64,000 bases of DNA from Paenibacillus sp. OVF10. Its GTDB lineage: Bacteria > Bacillota > Bacilli > Paenibacillales > Paenibacillaceae. The stretch covers positions 4,340,001 to 4,404,000 of the forward strand of contig CP094668.1 in NCBI GenBank assembly GCA_022836915.1, written 5' to 3'. The first letter of the stretch is position 1; each line of letters begins with the position of its first letter. The notes beneath the pieces were generated by a model that was not told the origin of the DNA, ran no database searches, and saw only the letters and a program-made list of their open reading frames with translations. The translations under genes were made by a program, and so were the position numbers. Of the stretch, positions 18,951 to 28,466 are shown one piece after another.

Positions 18951-20753
18951 ATGCGCTTTATCCGAATACTAAATGACATCAGACTTAAAAGTAAGCTATC
19001 ATTGATTTTTATAACCGTGGCCGTACTCCCACTTTTAATAAGTGGTATCTATCTAACAAGCAAGCTGAAGGAAGTCATGATCCTGAATGCCGCTGAACAA
19101 GCAACCAATAACGTGGAGCGTGTACAGAAAAGGACCGAGGAAGTTATCAATGTAGCTATTGATATTTCCTATCAACTCTCCAATGATAACCGAATGAAGT
19201 CCATAGCAAGCCACAATTATGAAAGTTATAACGAAGTTATCCAAACCTATCGTCAATATACTGACATTCGAGATTATATGCGGCTGTATAAGGAAATAAA
19301 ATCAATTCGGTTATATACGCCTAATTCAACGATGCTCAATAATTGGGAATTTATGCAACCAGAAGACCAAACGAAACAGTCTGAGTGGTATAGAGCCGCC
19401 TTGAATCAAAAGGGCCTTGCAGGGTGGGACTATATTCAGGATGAGCGTGATCATAAACATTATCTAAGTCTGGTTCGAAAAATCAATCTGGATGAGTTGA
19501 AAAATGAAAGTGTTTTGGTGATTAATGTGAATTCTGATTTGCTAAACTCTATTCTATCCCAAGAGACTTTCTCAACGATGATCGTGGATGACAACAACAA
19601 TATTGTGGCAGCCAACCGCCCTGATCTCTACGGTAAAAACCTTGCTGCTGTGCATGCTGGGAGTAATATGTTGTCTCAAACGGAGGGCAGCTACGAAGCT
19701 GTTATGGATGGGAAGAATTCGAAGGTGGTTATAGCAAACATAACTCCACAGAATAGTTGGAACGGACTACGTATCATTTCCGTTTTTACCGTGTCTGAGA
19801 TTCTACATGATGCAAACGCTATCATACAATTGGCTACATTTGTTATAGGTGGATGTCTAATCATCGCAGTTTTGCTTGTTTATGTTTCGGCATCATTTAT
19901 TGCGAGAAGATTGCTTCGACTTAGTAAGCACATGTCCCGAGTAGGTACGGTGTCCTGGGATACTTATCTTGACCTCGATGGAAAAGATGAAATCGGCCAA
20001 CTCTCCAGACAATTCAATGATCTGGTTCATCGAATCAGTGAACTAATGTTGGAAGTGGAAGAAAGTAACCAGCAGAAACAGACACTATTGCAAAAACAAA
20101 ATGATATTAAATTTAAGATGTTAGCGAGCCAGGTCAATCCCCACTTTTTGTTTAATACACTTGAGTCCATTCGAATGGAAGCACATCTTCGTGGGGAAGA
20201 GGGGTTGGCCCAAGCTGTGTGGCAGCTTAGCGTGTTGATCCGAAATAGTTTAGAGGTCGGAAGTCGCCAGATTCCACTTTCAGATGAGTTAAACATGGTT
20301 CGTTGTTACTTGGAACTTCAAAAATTCCGGTACGAAGACCGACTTCAATATGTTATGGAAATCGACCCAGCAAGCGAACACATTGAAATTCCTCCACTTA
20401 TCATTCAACCTTTGGTTGAGAACTCGATACTCCATGGATTAGATCGCAAAGAGGATCCAACGTTGATCACTGTTCGAACGAAGGTTAATGATCAGGGGAC
20501 GTTATTTGTAGAAATCCATGATGATGGTGCGGGTATTCTTCCAAAGAAAATGAATGAGTTAAAAAAACAGTTAATGAACTCCGATGAAGCCGGGGATCGT
20601 ATTGGGCTACGTAACGTGAACGACCGATTAGAACTTACCTACGGTATACGTTCAAGGCTTTCAATTGAAAGCACAGAGGGCAGAGGCACCTGCATCACAT
20701 TTTGTATTCCGAAGAAAGGAGGGGAACCTGATGTTCTCCGTGATCATTGTTGA
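18951..20753 (+). CDS. YesM-type sensor histidine kinase
   Basis: 600 residues. A first membrane segment (about 14-34) and a second (about 285-312) enclose a ~250-residue extracellular sensor, probably a dCache fold. HAMP follows (about 313-365), then the HisKA_5-type NPHFLFN motif with phosphorylated His398, and an ATPase domain with LVENSILHGLD and DDGAGIL. Kinases of this group sense glycans or oligosaccharides and pair with AraC-type regulators. The next gene starts inside its 3' end (23-bp overlap). Its context, next to GH26, GH36 and an ABC importer, suggests it senses galactomannan or its fragments. Confidence 0.93.
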   Translation: MRFIRILNDIRLKSKLSLIFITVAVLPLLISGIYLTSKLKEVMILNAAEQATNNVERVQKRTEEVINVAIDISYQLSNDNRMKSIASHNYESYNEVIQTYRQYTDIRDYMRLYKEIKSIRLYTPNSTMLNNWEFMQPEDQTKQSEWYRAALNQKGLAGWDYIQDERDHKHYLSLVRKINLDELKNESVLVINVNSDLLNSILSQETFSTMIVDDNNNIVAANRPDLYGKNLAAVHAGSNMLSQTEGSYEAVMDGKNSKVVIANITPQNSWNGLRIISVFTVSEILHDANAIIQLATFVIGGCLIIAVLLVYVSASFIARRLLRLSKHMSRVGTVSWDTYLDLDGKDEIGQLSRQFNDLVHRISELMLEVEESNQQKQTLLQKQNDIKFKMLASQVNPHFLFNTLESIRMEAHLRGEEGLAQAVWQLSVLIRNSLEVGSRQIPLSDELNMVRCYLELQKFRYEDRLQYVMEIDPASEHIEIPPLIIQPLVENSILHGLDRKEDPTLITVRTKVNDQGTLFVEIHDDGAGILPKKMNELKKQLMNSDEAGDRIGLRNVNDRLELTYGIRSRLSIESTEGRGTCITFCIPKKGGEPDVLRDHC

Positions 20754-22275
20754 TGATGAACCCAAACTACGTTTGGGGTTGCAAACGTTAATACCTTGGA
20801 GGAATTGGGATTTGAAGTGATTGGAACGGCAGCTGGTGGAAATGAGGCTCTCCGAATATTCGAAGAAACGATTCCCGACGTATTGTTGGTTGATATACGT
20901 ATGCCAGGCATGGACGGACTGGAACTCCTTCAGCAGATCCGTCACCGTGGCTGGATCAGTCATGTCATTATACTTAGTGGTTACGCCGATTTTGAGTACG
21001 CGCGGCAAGCTCTTCAATTCGGTGTTGAAGCATACCTGCTCAAACCTGTAAACAAGGAAGAACTTTCAGCATCACTTCAAAAGATTCACGAACAGCTCTC
21101 AAACATGCAGAAAAAAACATGTTACAGAAGACTAATACCCCCGAATGGATACTTTATTCTCTACTAACCGGTAATCATGCTTCAGAGGATTCCATTTTGA
21201 GTGAGTGGTCAGACTCATTTGAAGTCAGCTGGACTACGTATCAGATCGTTTTAATTGGGTTCTCAGGTTCAGATCCAGAAGAAAGCGAACAAATTCAGAA
21301 TTTCAAAAATGTAGTCAGCAGAACCTATGCTTCGGAACGTCAAGGGTTCGTTTTATATTTTGCACCATACATTGTTCTATTGCTAAATAACTCTCCTGTT
21401 AGCGAATTGGGATGGACCGAGCTTCACAAGAATCTACAACTCTTATCAGGTGAGCTTCGATTTGAAATGGACGTAGCAGTAGGGCAGCCAGTGCGGTCTC
21501 TTGAGGAAGTTGTTCATTCGTTTAGAACAGCAAAATCCCTTTTGGAGCGTAGTTTTTTCTATGACAGAGGAAGGCTTCTCACTGAGGAAACACCAGAAAG
21601 CTATCGACAGGAAACTGTCCATTCTCCAGTATTATCTATGTCAAATAAGGAGGAAGAAGCTTTCAGGCTGCATTATCTGGTCGATGTTGGGCATGCAAGT
21701 GCGATTTCGTCAATTTTGAACGAAATAGCATTACAACAAGTAGCTAATCAGGCTGATGAAAAGGAGATCCGTGACCGTTTCTTCTACCTTGCTAATGAAA
21801 CGGTTCGAAAAATTCATTCCCATGTCTGGTCTTTAAGCGATTATCCAGGAGACCCGGCCCAATTCCTTGCTGAAGTATATCATTCCCGATATATTCAGGA
21901 TCTCGTTGACCGTATTTCTGTTGTTATGGAGAGGCTCGCTCGATGCGCAGATTACAATAGTAAAGACAATGAAATGAAGCGATTGCTGGATTATATAGAT
22001 CGGCACTATGGGGATAACCTAAGATTAGAAATGCTTGCCGTATTGTTTAATTACAGTAGTTCCTATCTGGGCCAACTTTTCAAAAGTTACACGGGGGAAT
22101 ATTTCAACGCCTATCTTGATCGGATACGGATTCAGAAAGCGAAAGAATTACTGGCTCAGGATATGAAGGTTTACGAAGTGGCTGAAAGGGTAGGATATTC
22201 AAACGTCAATTATTTCTACACCAAATTCAAGAAGCTAGAAGGGGAGTCACCTTCTTTTTATCAAAAAAAGAATAA
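20731..22275 (+). CDS. AraC-type response regulator (frame broken three times)
   Basis: REC domain first (IIVDDEPKLRLG, VLLVDIRMPGMDGLELL with phospho-Asp, Lys in LLKPV), a long linker, and a C-terminal double HTH (RLLDYIDRHYGDNLRLEMLAVLFN...VGYSNVNYFYTKFKKLEGESPS). Single bases are missing in runs at 20798-20799 and 21111-21117. A third loss at 22263-22269 explains why the frame seems to run on to 22414: with one more A the protein ends FYQKKE at 22275 and has 515 residues, the normal family size. This also leaves the putative promoter at 22340-22478 non-coding. It should activate the glycan operons. Confidence 0.85.
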
Positions 22276-22339
22276 CCTTGAACAAATCTCCTCTACTAAC
22301 GGAAATAAACGAACAGTAGGGGAGATTTTTAATCTCTAT

Positions 22340-22478
22340 ATGAAAAGAAATGTATTTTCTGAAAATACAAAGGATTTTAGAATGAAAGGAGTTAAGATTT
22401 GTGATATGTCCTAGAGCCTCCTCAGCCAATATAGTTGATACGAAAGGAGGGACCATAACAATTGAAAGCGATAACAGG
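22340..22478 (+). promoter_or_regulatory. Upstream region of the GH26-GH36 operon, duplicate of 26367-26503
   Basis: It shares TTTTCTGAAAA (22355-22365) and GATATGTC (22403-22410), with identical 48-base offset, with the region upstream of the importer genes. It also keeps a scrap of the permease start, TTGAAAGCGATAACAG at 22462-22477, which here soon meets a stop. Probable binding site of the AraC-type regulator. Confidence 0.6.
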
Positions 22479-22506
22479 AATGTAATGAACGGAGGGGAGG
22501 CATAAA

Positions 22507-24077
22507 ATGAAGACTAAATCAGGTGCAATGATAAGGTATGCAGCGTCAAATAAAACCTATGTAATGTTAGGATCGGCCTTTTTCTTTTTAGGCATCATCA
22601 TGTCGAGTTTCACTCATTCCAGGGTGGAAGCAGCCATTACGGTACCCGGATTTGTTGTTGAACCTAATCAAACACAAGCATTAATAGTAACATTTAAAGA
22701 TGCTCAGCTAGAAGGGTACGGGATTGAGAAACGGGACGGGACAACTGCCAAAGCAATGGACAAGTTATATGATGGCAAAGGTTACATTTCTTATTTTTTC
22801 GAAGAGGATAATTCAGCTAAAGGAAACGCTGCGTTCAAGGTTGAAGCACCGGAAGATGGCCTGTATGAGTTGAGCTTGGGATATTACATTCCAGAAGGGA
22901 ATGGGGACAAAACGACCTCTATTCAAGTGAATGGTTCAGGAGCTGGTGAATTGACGCTTAATGCTCCCAACCCAGGGCAGGTCCGTGCTGAAAAAAGGTG
23001 ACCAAAGTGCTTCTGAACCAAGGCAGCAACTCCATCCAAATCTTACGGGGGTGGGGATACTATGGTATTGAGTATATCAAGCTCAAACGTATAGATCCCA
23101 ACATACCCAAACAGGTTATAAAGATGGATACCTTAAGTAATTCCAAAGCAACTCCCCAAGCCAAAGCACTCTTGGATTTTATGACCAGCCAGTATGGAAA
23201 GAAGATAATTTCAGGACAGCAAACACTGGAAGATGCGAAGTGGATCTATAAGCAGACAGGAAAACTCCCTGCGCTGGTTTCCAGCGATTTGATGGATTAT
23301 TCTCCATCCCGTGTTGAAAATGGAAGCACCTCAAACGAGGTGGAGAAGATGATTGAATGGTACGAACGCGGAGGAATAGTATCATTAAGCTGGCATTGGA
23401 ATGCGCCGAAAGGAATAGGCGGCAACGAACCGGGCCGCGAATGGTGGCGAGGTTTTAATACCGAGTTTACATCCTTCGATGTAGAATATGCTCTGAATCA
23501 TCCGGAATCGGAAGATTACAAGCTTTTAATTCGAGACATTGATGCCATCGCTGTTCAGTTGAAGCGATTACAGGATCATAACATTCCCGTACTTTGGAGA
23601 CCACTGCACGAAGCGGAGGGCGGCTGGTTTTGGTGGGGAGCCAAAGGGCCCGAACCTGCCAAAAAATTATATAGAATAATGTACCAACGTTTGACCGATC
23701 ACCATCAGTTAAACAATCTCATTTGGGTTTGGAACTCTGTGAAGGAGGAGTGGTATCCGGGCGATGATATGGTCGACATTGTGAGTGTCGACGTTTACAA
23801 TCCAGCGGGCGATCATAGTCCGAACATTGCCAAGTATGATGAACTCTTGTTTTTGAGCAAGCACAAAAAGCTTGTATCGCTCGCAGAAAACGGACCTATT
23901 CCGGATCCCGATCTGCTGAAGACTTACGGCGCACATTGGAGCTTTTTCAATACCTGGACTGGAGATTATCTGCGCGACGGGAAAACGAATACAAAGGATT
24001 ATCTGAAAAAGGTATACAATCATGACAACGTTCTTACGCTAGATGAACTCCCCGAAGGATTGTATGAAAATCCCTAA
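22507..24077 (+). CDS. Secreted GH26 beta-mannanase with CBM35-like domain (frame broken once)
   Basis: 523 residues after restoring one A in the run at 22991-22996. A signal peptide or signal anchor (about 15-43) is followed by a CBM35-like sandwich (about 45-190) and a GH26 barrel. The acid/base lies in WRPLHEAEGGWFWWG (Glu369) and the nucleophile in SLAENGPIPD (Glu461). The HPE-type aromatic cluster WFWWG is typical of GH26 mannanases. It should cut mannan, glucomannan or galactomannan outside the cell. It is followed after 65 bases by an alpha-galactosidase that would remove side chains. Confidence 0.9.
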
Positions 24078-24142
24078 ATCGAAATGGAATAGATTTTATT
24101 ATGGAGCAGAAACAATCTAGTTTAACAGGAGTGAATCATGTA

Positions 24143-26305
24143 ATGGCTATTTATATTAACGAGTCACAGCATATTTTTCATCTGCAATCCCGTGTAACCA
24201 GTTATGTTATTCAAATCATTGACGGCTATCCGTTACTGGTATATTGGGGGCAAACATTGTCCGAGAAAGGAAACCTTGAAAAACTTGTACCAGGTCTGGA
24301 AAAAACGGAGCTAGGCTCCATGCCTCATGAATATCCGCAATACGGAACAGGTGATTTCAGATCGCCTGCCTATCAAGTTCTACTTGAAGACGGTAGTCGG
24401 ATTACAGAGCTTCACTTCAAAGGGTACTCAACCGGGGCTGGTAAACCCGCACTTGATGGTCTGCCTTATGTGTATACGGAAACGGACCATGAAGCAGATA
24501 CCTTGGACCTGGAATTGGAGGATGCATATGCAGGAATGACCGTTCTTCTAAAATATTGCATCTTCAGGGATGGAGCTATTACCAGGTCAGTTCACTTTAA
24601 GAACAACGGTCAAAGCACGATCAAACTTTTACGTGCGCTTAGTGCCAATGTTGATTTGTATGGTAAGAGCCATTATGAATTGCTATACCTTGCAGGTCAT
24701 TGGGCACGAGAGGCGCATCTTCAACGCAGGCCCCTGGGCCCAGGAGGTACTAGTCTTGGGAGCAAACGTGGAATGAGCAGTCATCAGCACAATCCTTTTG
24801 CGGCTGTCGTTAGCCCGGGAGCCGATGAGGATCATGGGGAGGTTTTTGCAGTAAATCTGGTGTATAGCGGTAATTTTCATGCCGAAGCGGAAGTGGATGC
24901 TTTTGGTGTCGTTCGTTTGGGTATTGGTCTGAATCCATTTGATTTTGGTTGGCTGCTTCCTCCTGGCGAATCCTTCCAAACTCCTGAGGCTGTATTGGTA
25001 TATTCAAATGAAGGGATCGGAGGCATGTCCCGAATCTATCATCGACTCTACCGGAACAGTTTATGCCGCGGCGTGCATAGGGACAAGGTGCGACCAATTC
25101 TCGTGAACAATTGGGAGGCAACTTATTTTAATTTCACTGCAGAAAAGATTGAAGCGATTGCCGAAGTAGGCTCGCAACTGGGGATCGAACTGTTAGTGCT
25201 TGATGACGGCTGGTTCGGCAAACGTGACAGCGACAATAGTTCGCTCGGAGACTGGGTTGAAGATCGGAGAAAAATTCCTAACGGCTTGCGTGATTTGGCA
25301 AAGCGGATTGAACGCCAAGGCTTGCAATTCGGATTGTGGTTTGAACCTGAAATGATCTCACCCGACAGTGATCTGTACCGGAAGCACCCCGACTGGTGCC
25401 TGCACGTTGAAGGCCGTCGCCGGACAGAAGCCCGCTGGCAATTGGTATTGGATCTTACACGACCGGAAGTTCGTGATTATTTGTATGATGCACTGGCTGC
25501 AGTCTTCACCAACGTACCTGTTTCTTACGTAAAATGGGACATGAACCGCGCGTTGACCGAAATTGGTTCCGCAACGGCTTTACCCGAGAATCAACAGGAG
25601 ATTGCACATCGGTACGTGCTTGGACTCTATGAACTTTTAAATAAACTGACGACTGCATTTCCGGAAATTTTATTCGAAAGTTGTTCCAGCGGTGGAGGTC
25701 GGTTTGATCCCGGAATGCTGTACTACATGCCGCAGACTTGGACAAGTGACAACACAGATGCCGTGGAACGCTTAAAAATACAATACGGGACCAGTTTGGT
25801 ATATCCCGTCAGTACCATCGGAGCTCATGTCTCCGCCGTGCCGAACCATCAAGTCCACCGTGATACCTCGCTTAAATTCAGAGGTGACGTTGCGATGTCG
25901 GGAAACTTTGGCTATGAACTTGATCTGACCAAATTCACGGATGCCGAAAAAATCCAGGTGAAAGAACAGGTTGCCATGTACAAAGAACATCGTTCTCTCA
26001 TACAACAGGGGGATCTATTTAGACTTCGGAGCCCTTTTCAAGGCAATGAAACATCCTGGATGTTCGTTTCGGACAATCGATGCGAAGCTATCGTATTTTA
26101 CTTTCGTGTTTTAGCTAAGCCCAATCCTGCTGCTGATGTACTTCAGCTCAAAGGATTGAATCATTCGTATACTTATGAGGTGAGTGGAGAGAATGGACAA
26201 ATGGGAACTTTCGGCGGGGATCGTTTAATGCAAGCAGGCTTGATGATCCCTCCTCTTACAGGAGATTATACCAGTGTATGGTTCAAGTTAAGTGCTACTC
26301 AATAA
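24143..26305 (+). CDS. GH36 alpha-galactosidase
   Basis: 720 residues of the long bacterial GH36 type, without signal peptide. N-terminal sandwich (about 1-320), then the barrel with LDDGWFGKRD, GLWFEPEMISPDSDL, the nucleophile in SYVKWDMNR (Asp466) and the acid/base in TSDNTDAVERL (Asp536). CSSGGGRFD is also diagnostic. It releases alpha-1,6-galactose from imported galactomanno-oligosaccharides, melibiose or raffinose. ATG 24143 is preferred because AGGAGTG lies 10 bases upstream and family members start with MAIYINE-like sequence; the frame is open to ATG 24101. A strong terminator follows. Confidence 0.94.
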   Translation: MAIYINESQHIFHLQSRVTSYVIQIIDGYPLLVYWGQTLSEKGNLEKLVPGLEKTELGSMPHEYPQYGTGDFRSPAYQVLLEDGSRITELHFKGYSTGAGKPALDGLPYVYTETDHEADTLDLELEDAYAGMTVLLKYCIFRDGAITRSVHFKNNGQSTIKLLRALSANVDLYGKSHYELLYLAGHWAREAHLQRRPLGPGGTSLGSKRGMSSHQHNPFAAVVSPGADEDHGEVFAVNLVYSGNFHAEAEVDAFGVVRLGIGLNPFDFGWLLPPGESFQTPEAVLVYSNEGIGGMSRIYHRLYRNSLCRGVHRDKVRPILVNNWEATYFNFTAEKIEAIAEVGSQLGIELLVLDDGWFGKRDSDNSSLGDWVEDRRKIPNGLRDLAKRIERQGLQFGLWFEPEMISPDSDLYRKHPDWCLHVEGRRRTEARWQLVLDLTRPEVRDYLYDALAAVFTNVPVSYVKWDMNRALTEIGSATALPENQQEIAHRYVLGLYELLNKLTTAFPEILFESCSSGGGRFDPGMLYYMPQTWTSDNTDAVERLKIQYGTSLVYPVSTIGAHVSAVPNHQVHRDTSLKFRGDVAMSGNFGYELDLTKFTDAEKIQVKEQVAMYKEHRSLIQQGDLFRLRSPFQGNETSWMFVSDNRCEAIVFYFRVLAKPNPAADVLQLKGLNHSYTYEVSGENGQMGTFGGDRLMQAGLMIPPLTGDYTSVWFKLSATQ

Positions 26306-26322
26306 TATGGCGATGATAAAAA

Positions 26323-26355
26323 TTCTCTGCATTGGTTTAATGCAGGGGATTTTTA
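26323..26355 (+). terminator. Rho-independent terminator after alpha-galactosidase
   Basis: TTCTCTGCATT (26323-26333) pairs with AATGCAGGGGA (26339-26349), followed by TTTTT. It separates the GH26-GH36 transcript from the importer genes. Confidence 0.85.
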
Positions 26356-26366
26356 TTATACCAACT

Positions 26367-26503
26367 TATGAAAACAGAATTGTTTTTTCTGAAAACAGTA
26401 TGGATTATTGAATGAAATCCTAATAGATCTCCGATATGTCGCCAAAATAATAATCGTTTTATGATGAAAGAGGAAAGGGGGATGAAATGAAAGCGATAAC
26501 AGA
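26367..26503 (+). promoter_or_regulatory. Upstream region of the importer operon, probable AraC-RR target
   Basis: It holds TTTTCTGAAAA at 26385-26395 and GATATGTC at 26433-26440, spaced as in the copy at 22340-22478. It leads directly into the permease start codon at 26487 through GGAAAGGGGG. Confidence 0.55.
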
Positions 26504-27446
26504 AGAGAGAAGGTTCCGCACACGCAAACACAAAAATTCGCAAAAGTGGAAAGTCTTTAAGAATCAGAAATATCTGTACATGATGTCATTTCCATTTGTG
26601 ATTTGGGTGTTTGTATTTCAGTATTTGCCTCTGTGGGGATGGACGATGGCATTTCAAAACTATAGACCAGGCAAAGGGTTTTTCGATCAAAAATGGGTTG
26701 GATTCGACCATTTCCAAGCACTGTTTCAGGATGAGCACTTCTATTTGGTACTAAGAAATACGCTGGCAATGAGCCTTATGGGGCTTGTGGCTGGGTTCGT
26801 GTTTCCTGTATTGTTCGCAGTGGTTCTAAATGAGGTACGGGTTCAGTTTATGAAGCGTTTCGTACAGACTGTTTCTTACCTGCCTCACTTCGTGTCATGG
26901 GTCGTGGCCGCCGGGATCGTCATCAAAATGCTGTCAACCGACGGAGGCGCGATAAACGACTTGCTCTTGGGGCTGAATTTGATTGACCAACCGATACAAT
27001 TCATGGCCAAGGGTCAACTGTTCTGGGGAATAGTGACCGGAGCCGATGTTTGGAAGGAGACAGGGTGGAACGCCATTATCTATTTGGCTGCCATTTCGGG
27101 GATTGGTCCTGAACTGTATGAGGCAGCAAGGGTCGACGGCGCCAGTCGTTTGAGACAAATATGGCATATTACACTCCCTGGCATCAGGCCAACAATCATC
27201 GTACTGTTTATTATGTCGATTGGCCACCTTGTAGGAATCGGATTTGAAAAGCAATTCTTGCTTGGCAATCACATGGTTAGCGACTATTCCGAAGTGTTGG
27301 ATCTGTATGCGTTGAACTACGGTTTATCCATGGGGAGATATTCTTTCGGTACCGCTATTAGTATCTTTAACTCGGTCATCAGCGTGATTTTGCTGTTCGT
27401 CGTGAATGGACTTTTTAAAAAATTCGCTAACGAAAGCATTATGTAA
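26487..27446 (+). CDS. ABC sugar importer permease (LplB-like)
   Basis: 319 residues with about six membrane segments and the ATPase-contact EAA loop EAARVDGASRLRQIWHITLPGIRP (about 212-235). The N-terminus has a basic cytoplasmic stretch followed by YLYMMSFPFVIWVFVFQYLPLWG, as in LplB/YteP-type CUT1 permeases. It forms the channel with the next gene, 15 bases downstream. No ATPase gene is present; such importers usually share an MsmX-type ATPase encoded elsewhere. The likely cargo is mannan or galactomannan oligosaccharide. Confidence 0.93.
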   Translation: MKAITEERRFRTRKHKNSQKWKVFKNQKYLYMMSFPFVIWVFVFQYLPLWGWTMAFQNYRPGKGFFDQKWVGFDHFQALFQDEHFYLVLRNTLAMSLMGLVAGFVFPVLFAVVLNEVRVQFMKRFVQTVSYLPHFVSWVVAAGIVIKMLSTDGGAINDLLLGLNLIDQPIQFMAKGQLFWGIVTGADVWKETGWNAIIYLAAISGIGPELYEAARVDGASRLRQIWHITLPGIRPTIIVLFIMSIGHLVGIGFEKQFLLGNHMVSDYSEVLDLYALNYGLSMGRYSFGTAISIFNSVISVILLFVVNGLFKKFANESIM

Positions 27447-27461
27447 GGAGGAGGAACAGAC

Positions 27462-28400
27462 ATGGAAGCATCCGAGCCGACAACTTCTTCCGTCACACCC
27501 AAACGACCGAAGATAGGCGCAAAATCTCCCCAAGACTTGATATTTGACACCTTTGTTTATCTTTTCATTGGAATCGTTACGATTGCGACGCTATATCCAT
27601 TTTTGAATGTACTCGCCATTTCATTCAACGATTCCGTAGATACTGTGCGAGGCGGTATTTCTATTTTCCCTAGACAATTCACTCTTGAAAATTATAAGCT
27701 CATCTTTAGTTATGAGGGGTTGATCACGGGATTCAAAATATCGGTGCTGCGAACTGTAATAGGAACACTGGCAGGTCTGGTAAGCGGTTCGATGGTTGCT
27801 TATACACTTGCTCGTAGAGAGTTTCAGGGAAGACGATTTGTTTCCGTATTTCTGGCGATCACAATGTATGTGTCGGGCGGTTTGATTCCTGGTTTTATCT
27901 TGATCAAGAATCTGGATCTGATCAATACCTTCGCAGTTTATATTTTGCCAGGACTCGTAAGCGCCTTCAATATATTCATCATCCGTTCGTTTATTGATGG
28001 AATTCCTTATGCTCTGCAAGAATCGGCCAAGCTTGATGGGGCAAACGATTTCTCCATTTACTGGCGTGTCATACTACCGCTCACCAAGCCTGCTCTTGCA
28101 ACCGTTGCCTTGTTCCTTGCTGTCGGGCAATGGAATTCTTGGTTTGATACGTACCTTTATAATGGTTCCAATGACTCCCTGACTACCTTGCAGTATGAGC
28201 TCATGAAAGTGCTTCAGAGTACCACCACAAACTCGAACAATATACGTGGGGAAAACATGTCTCAATTGATGTCACAAGTGTCTCCTGACGCTGTAAAAAT
28301 GGCGATTACCATCATCGCAACTGTGCCTATTCTCATTGTGTACCCATTCTTGCAGAAGTACTTTGTAAAAGGCATGACACTAGGTGCGGTCAAAAGCTGA
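27462..28400 (+). CDS. ABC sugar importer permease (YtcP-like)
   Basis: 312 residues, with about six membrane segments. The N-terminal VYLFIGIVTIATLYPFLNVLAISFND and C-terminal YFVKGMTLGAVKS are characteristic of YtcP-type partner permeases. The EAA loop is ESAKLDGANDFSIYWRVILPLTKPA. It has its own AAGGAGGAGG ribosome binding site. With the preceding gene it forms a heterodimeric channel fed by the binding protein that follows. Confidence 0.93.
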   Translation: MEASEPTTSSVTPKRPKIGAKSPQDLIFDTFVYLFIGIVTIATLYPFLNVLAISFNDSVDTVRGGISIFPRQFTLENYKLIFSYEGLITGFKISVLRTVIGTLAGLVSGSMVAYTLARREFQGRRFVSVFLAITMYVSGGLIPGFILIKNLDLINTFAVYILPGLVSAFNIFIIRSFIDGIPYALQESAKLDGANDFSIYWRVILPLTKPALATVALFLAVGQWNSWFDTYLYNGSNDSLTTLQYELMKVLQSTTTNSNNIRGENMSQLMSQVSPDAVKMAITIIATVPILIVYPFLQKYFVKGMTLGAVKS

Positions 28401-28466
28401 TGAGACACTAACCGTAAATGACTTTGTATCCTTAAATTATCTGAAACATGGGGAGTGTTGGTTTTT

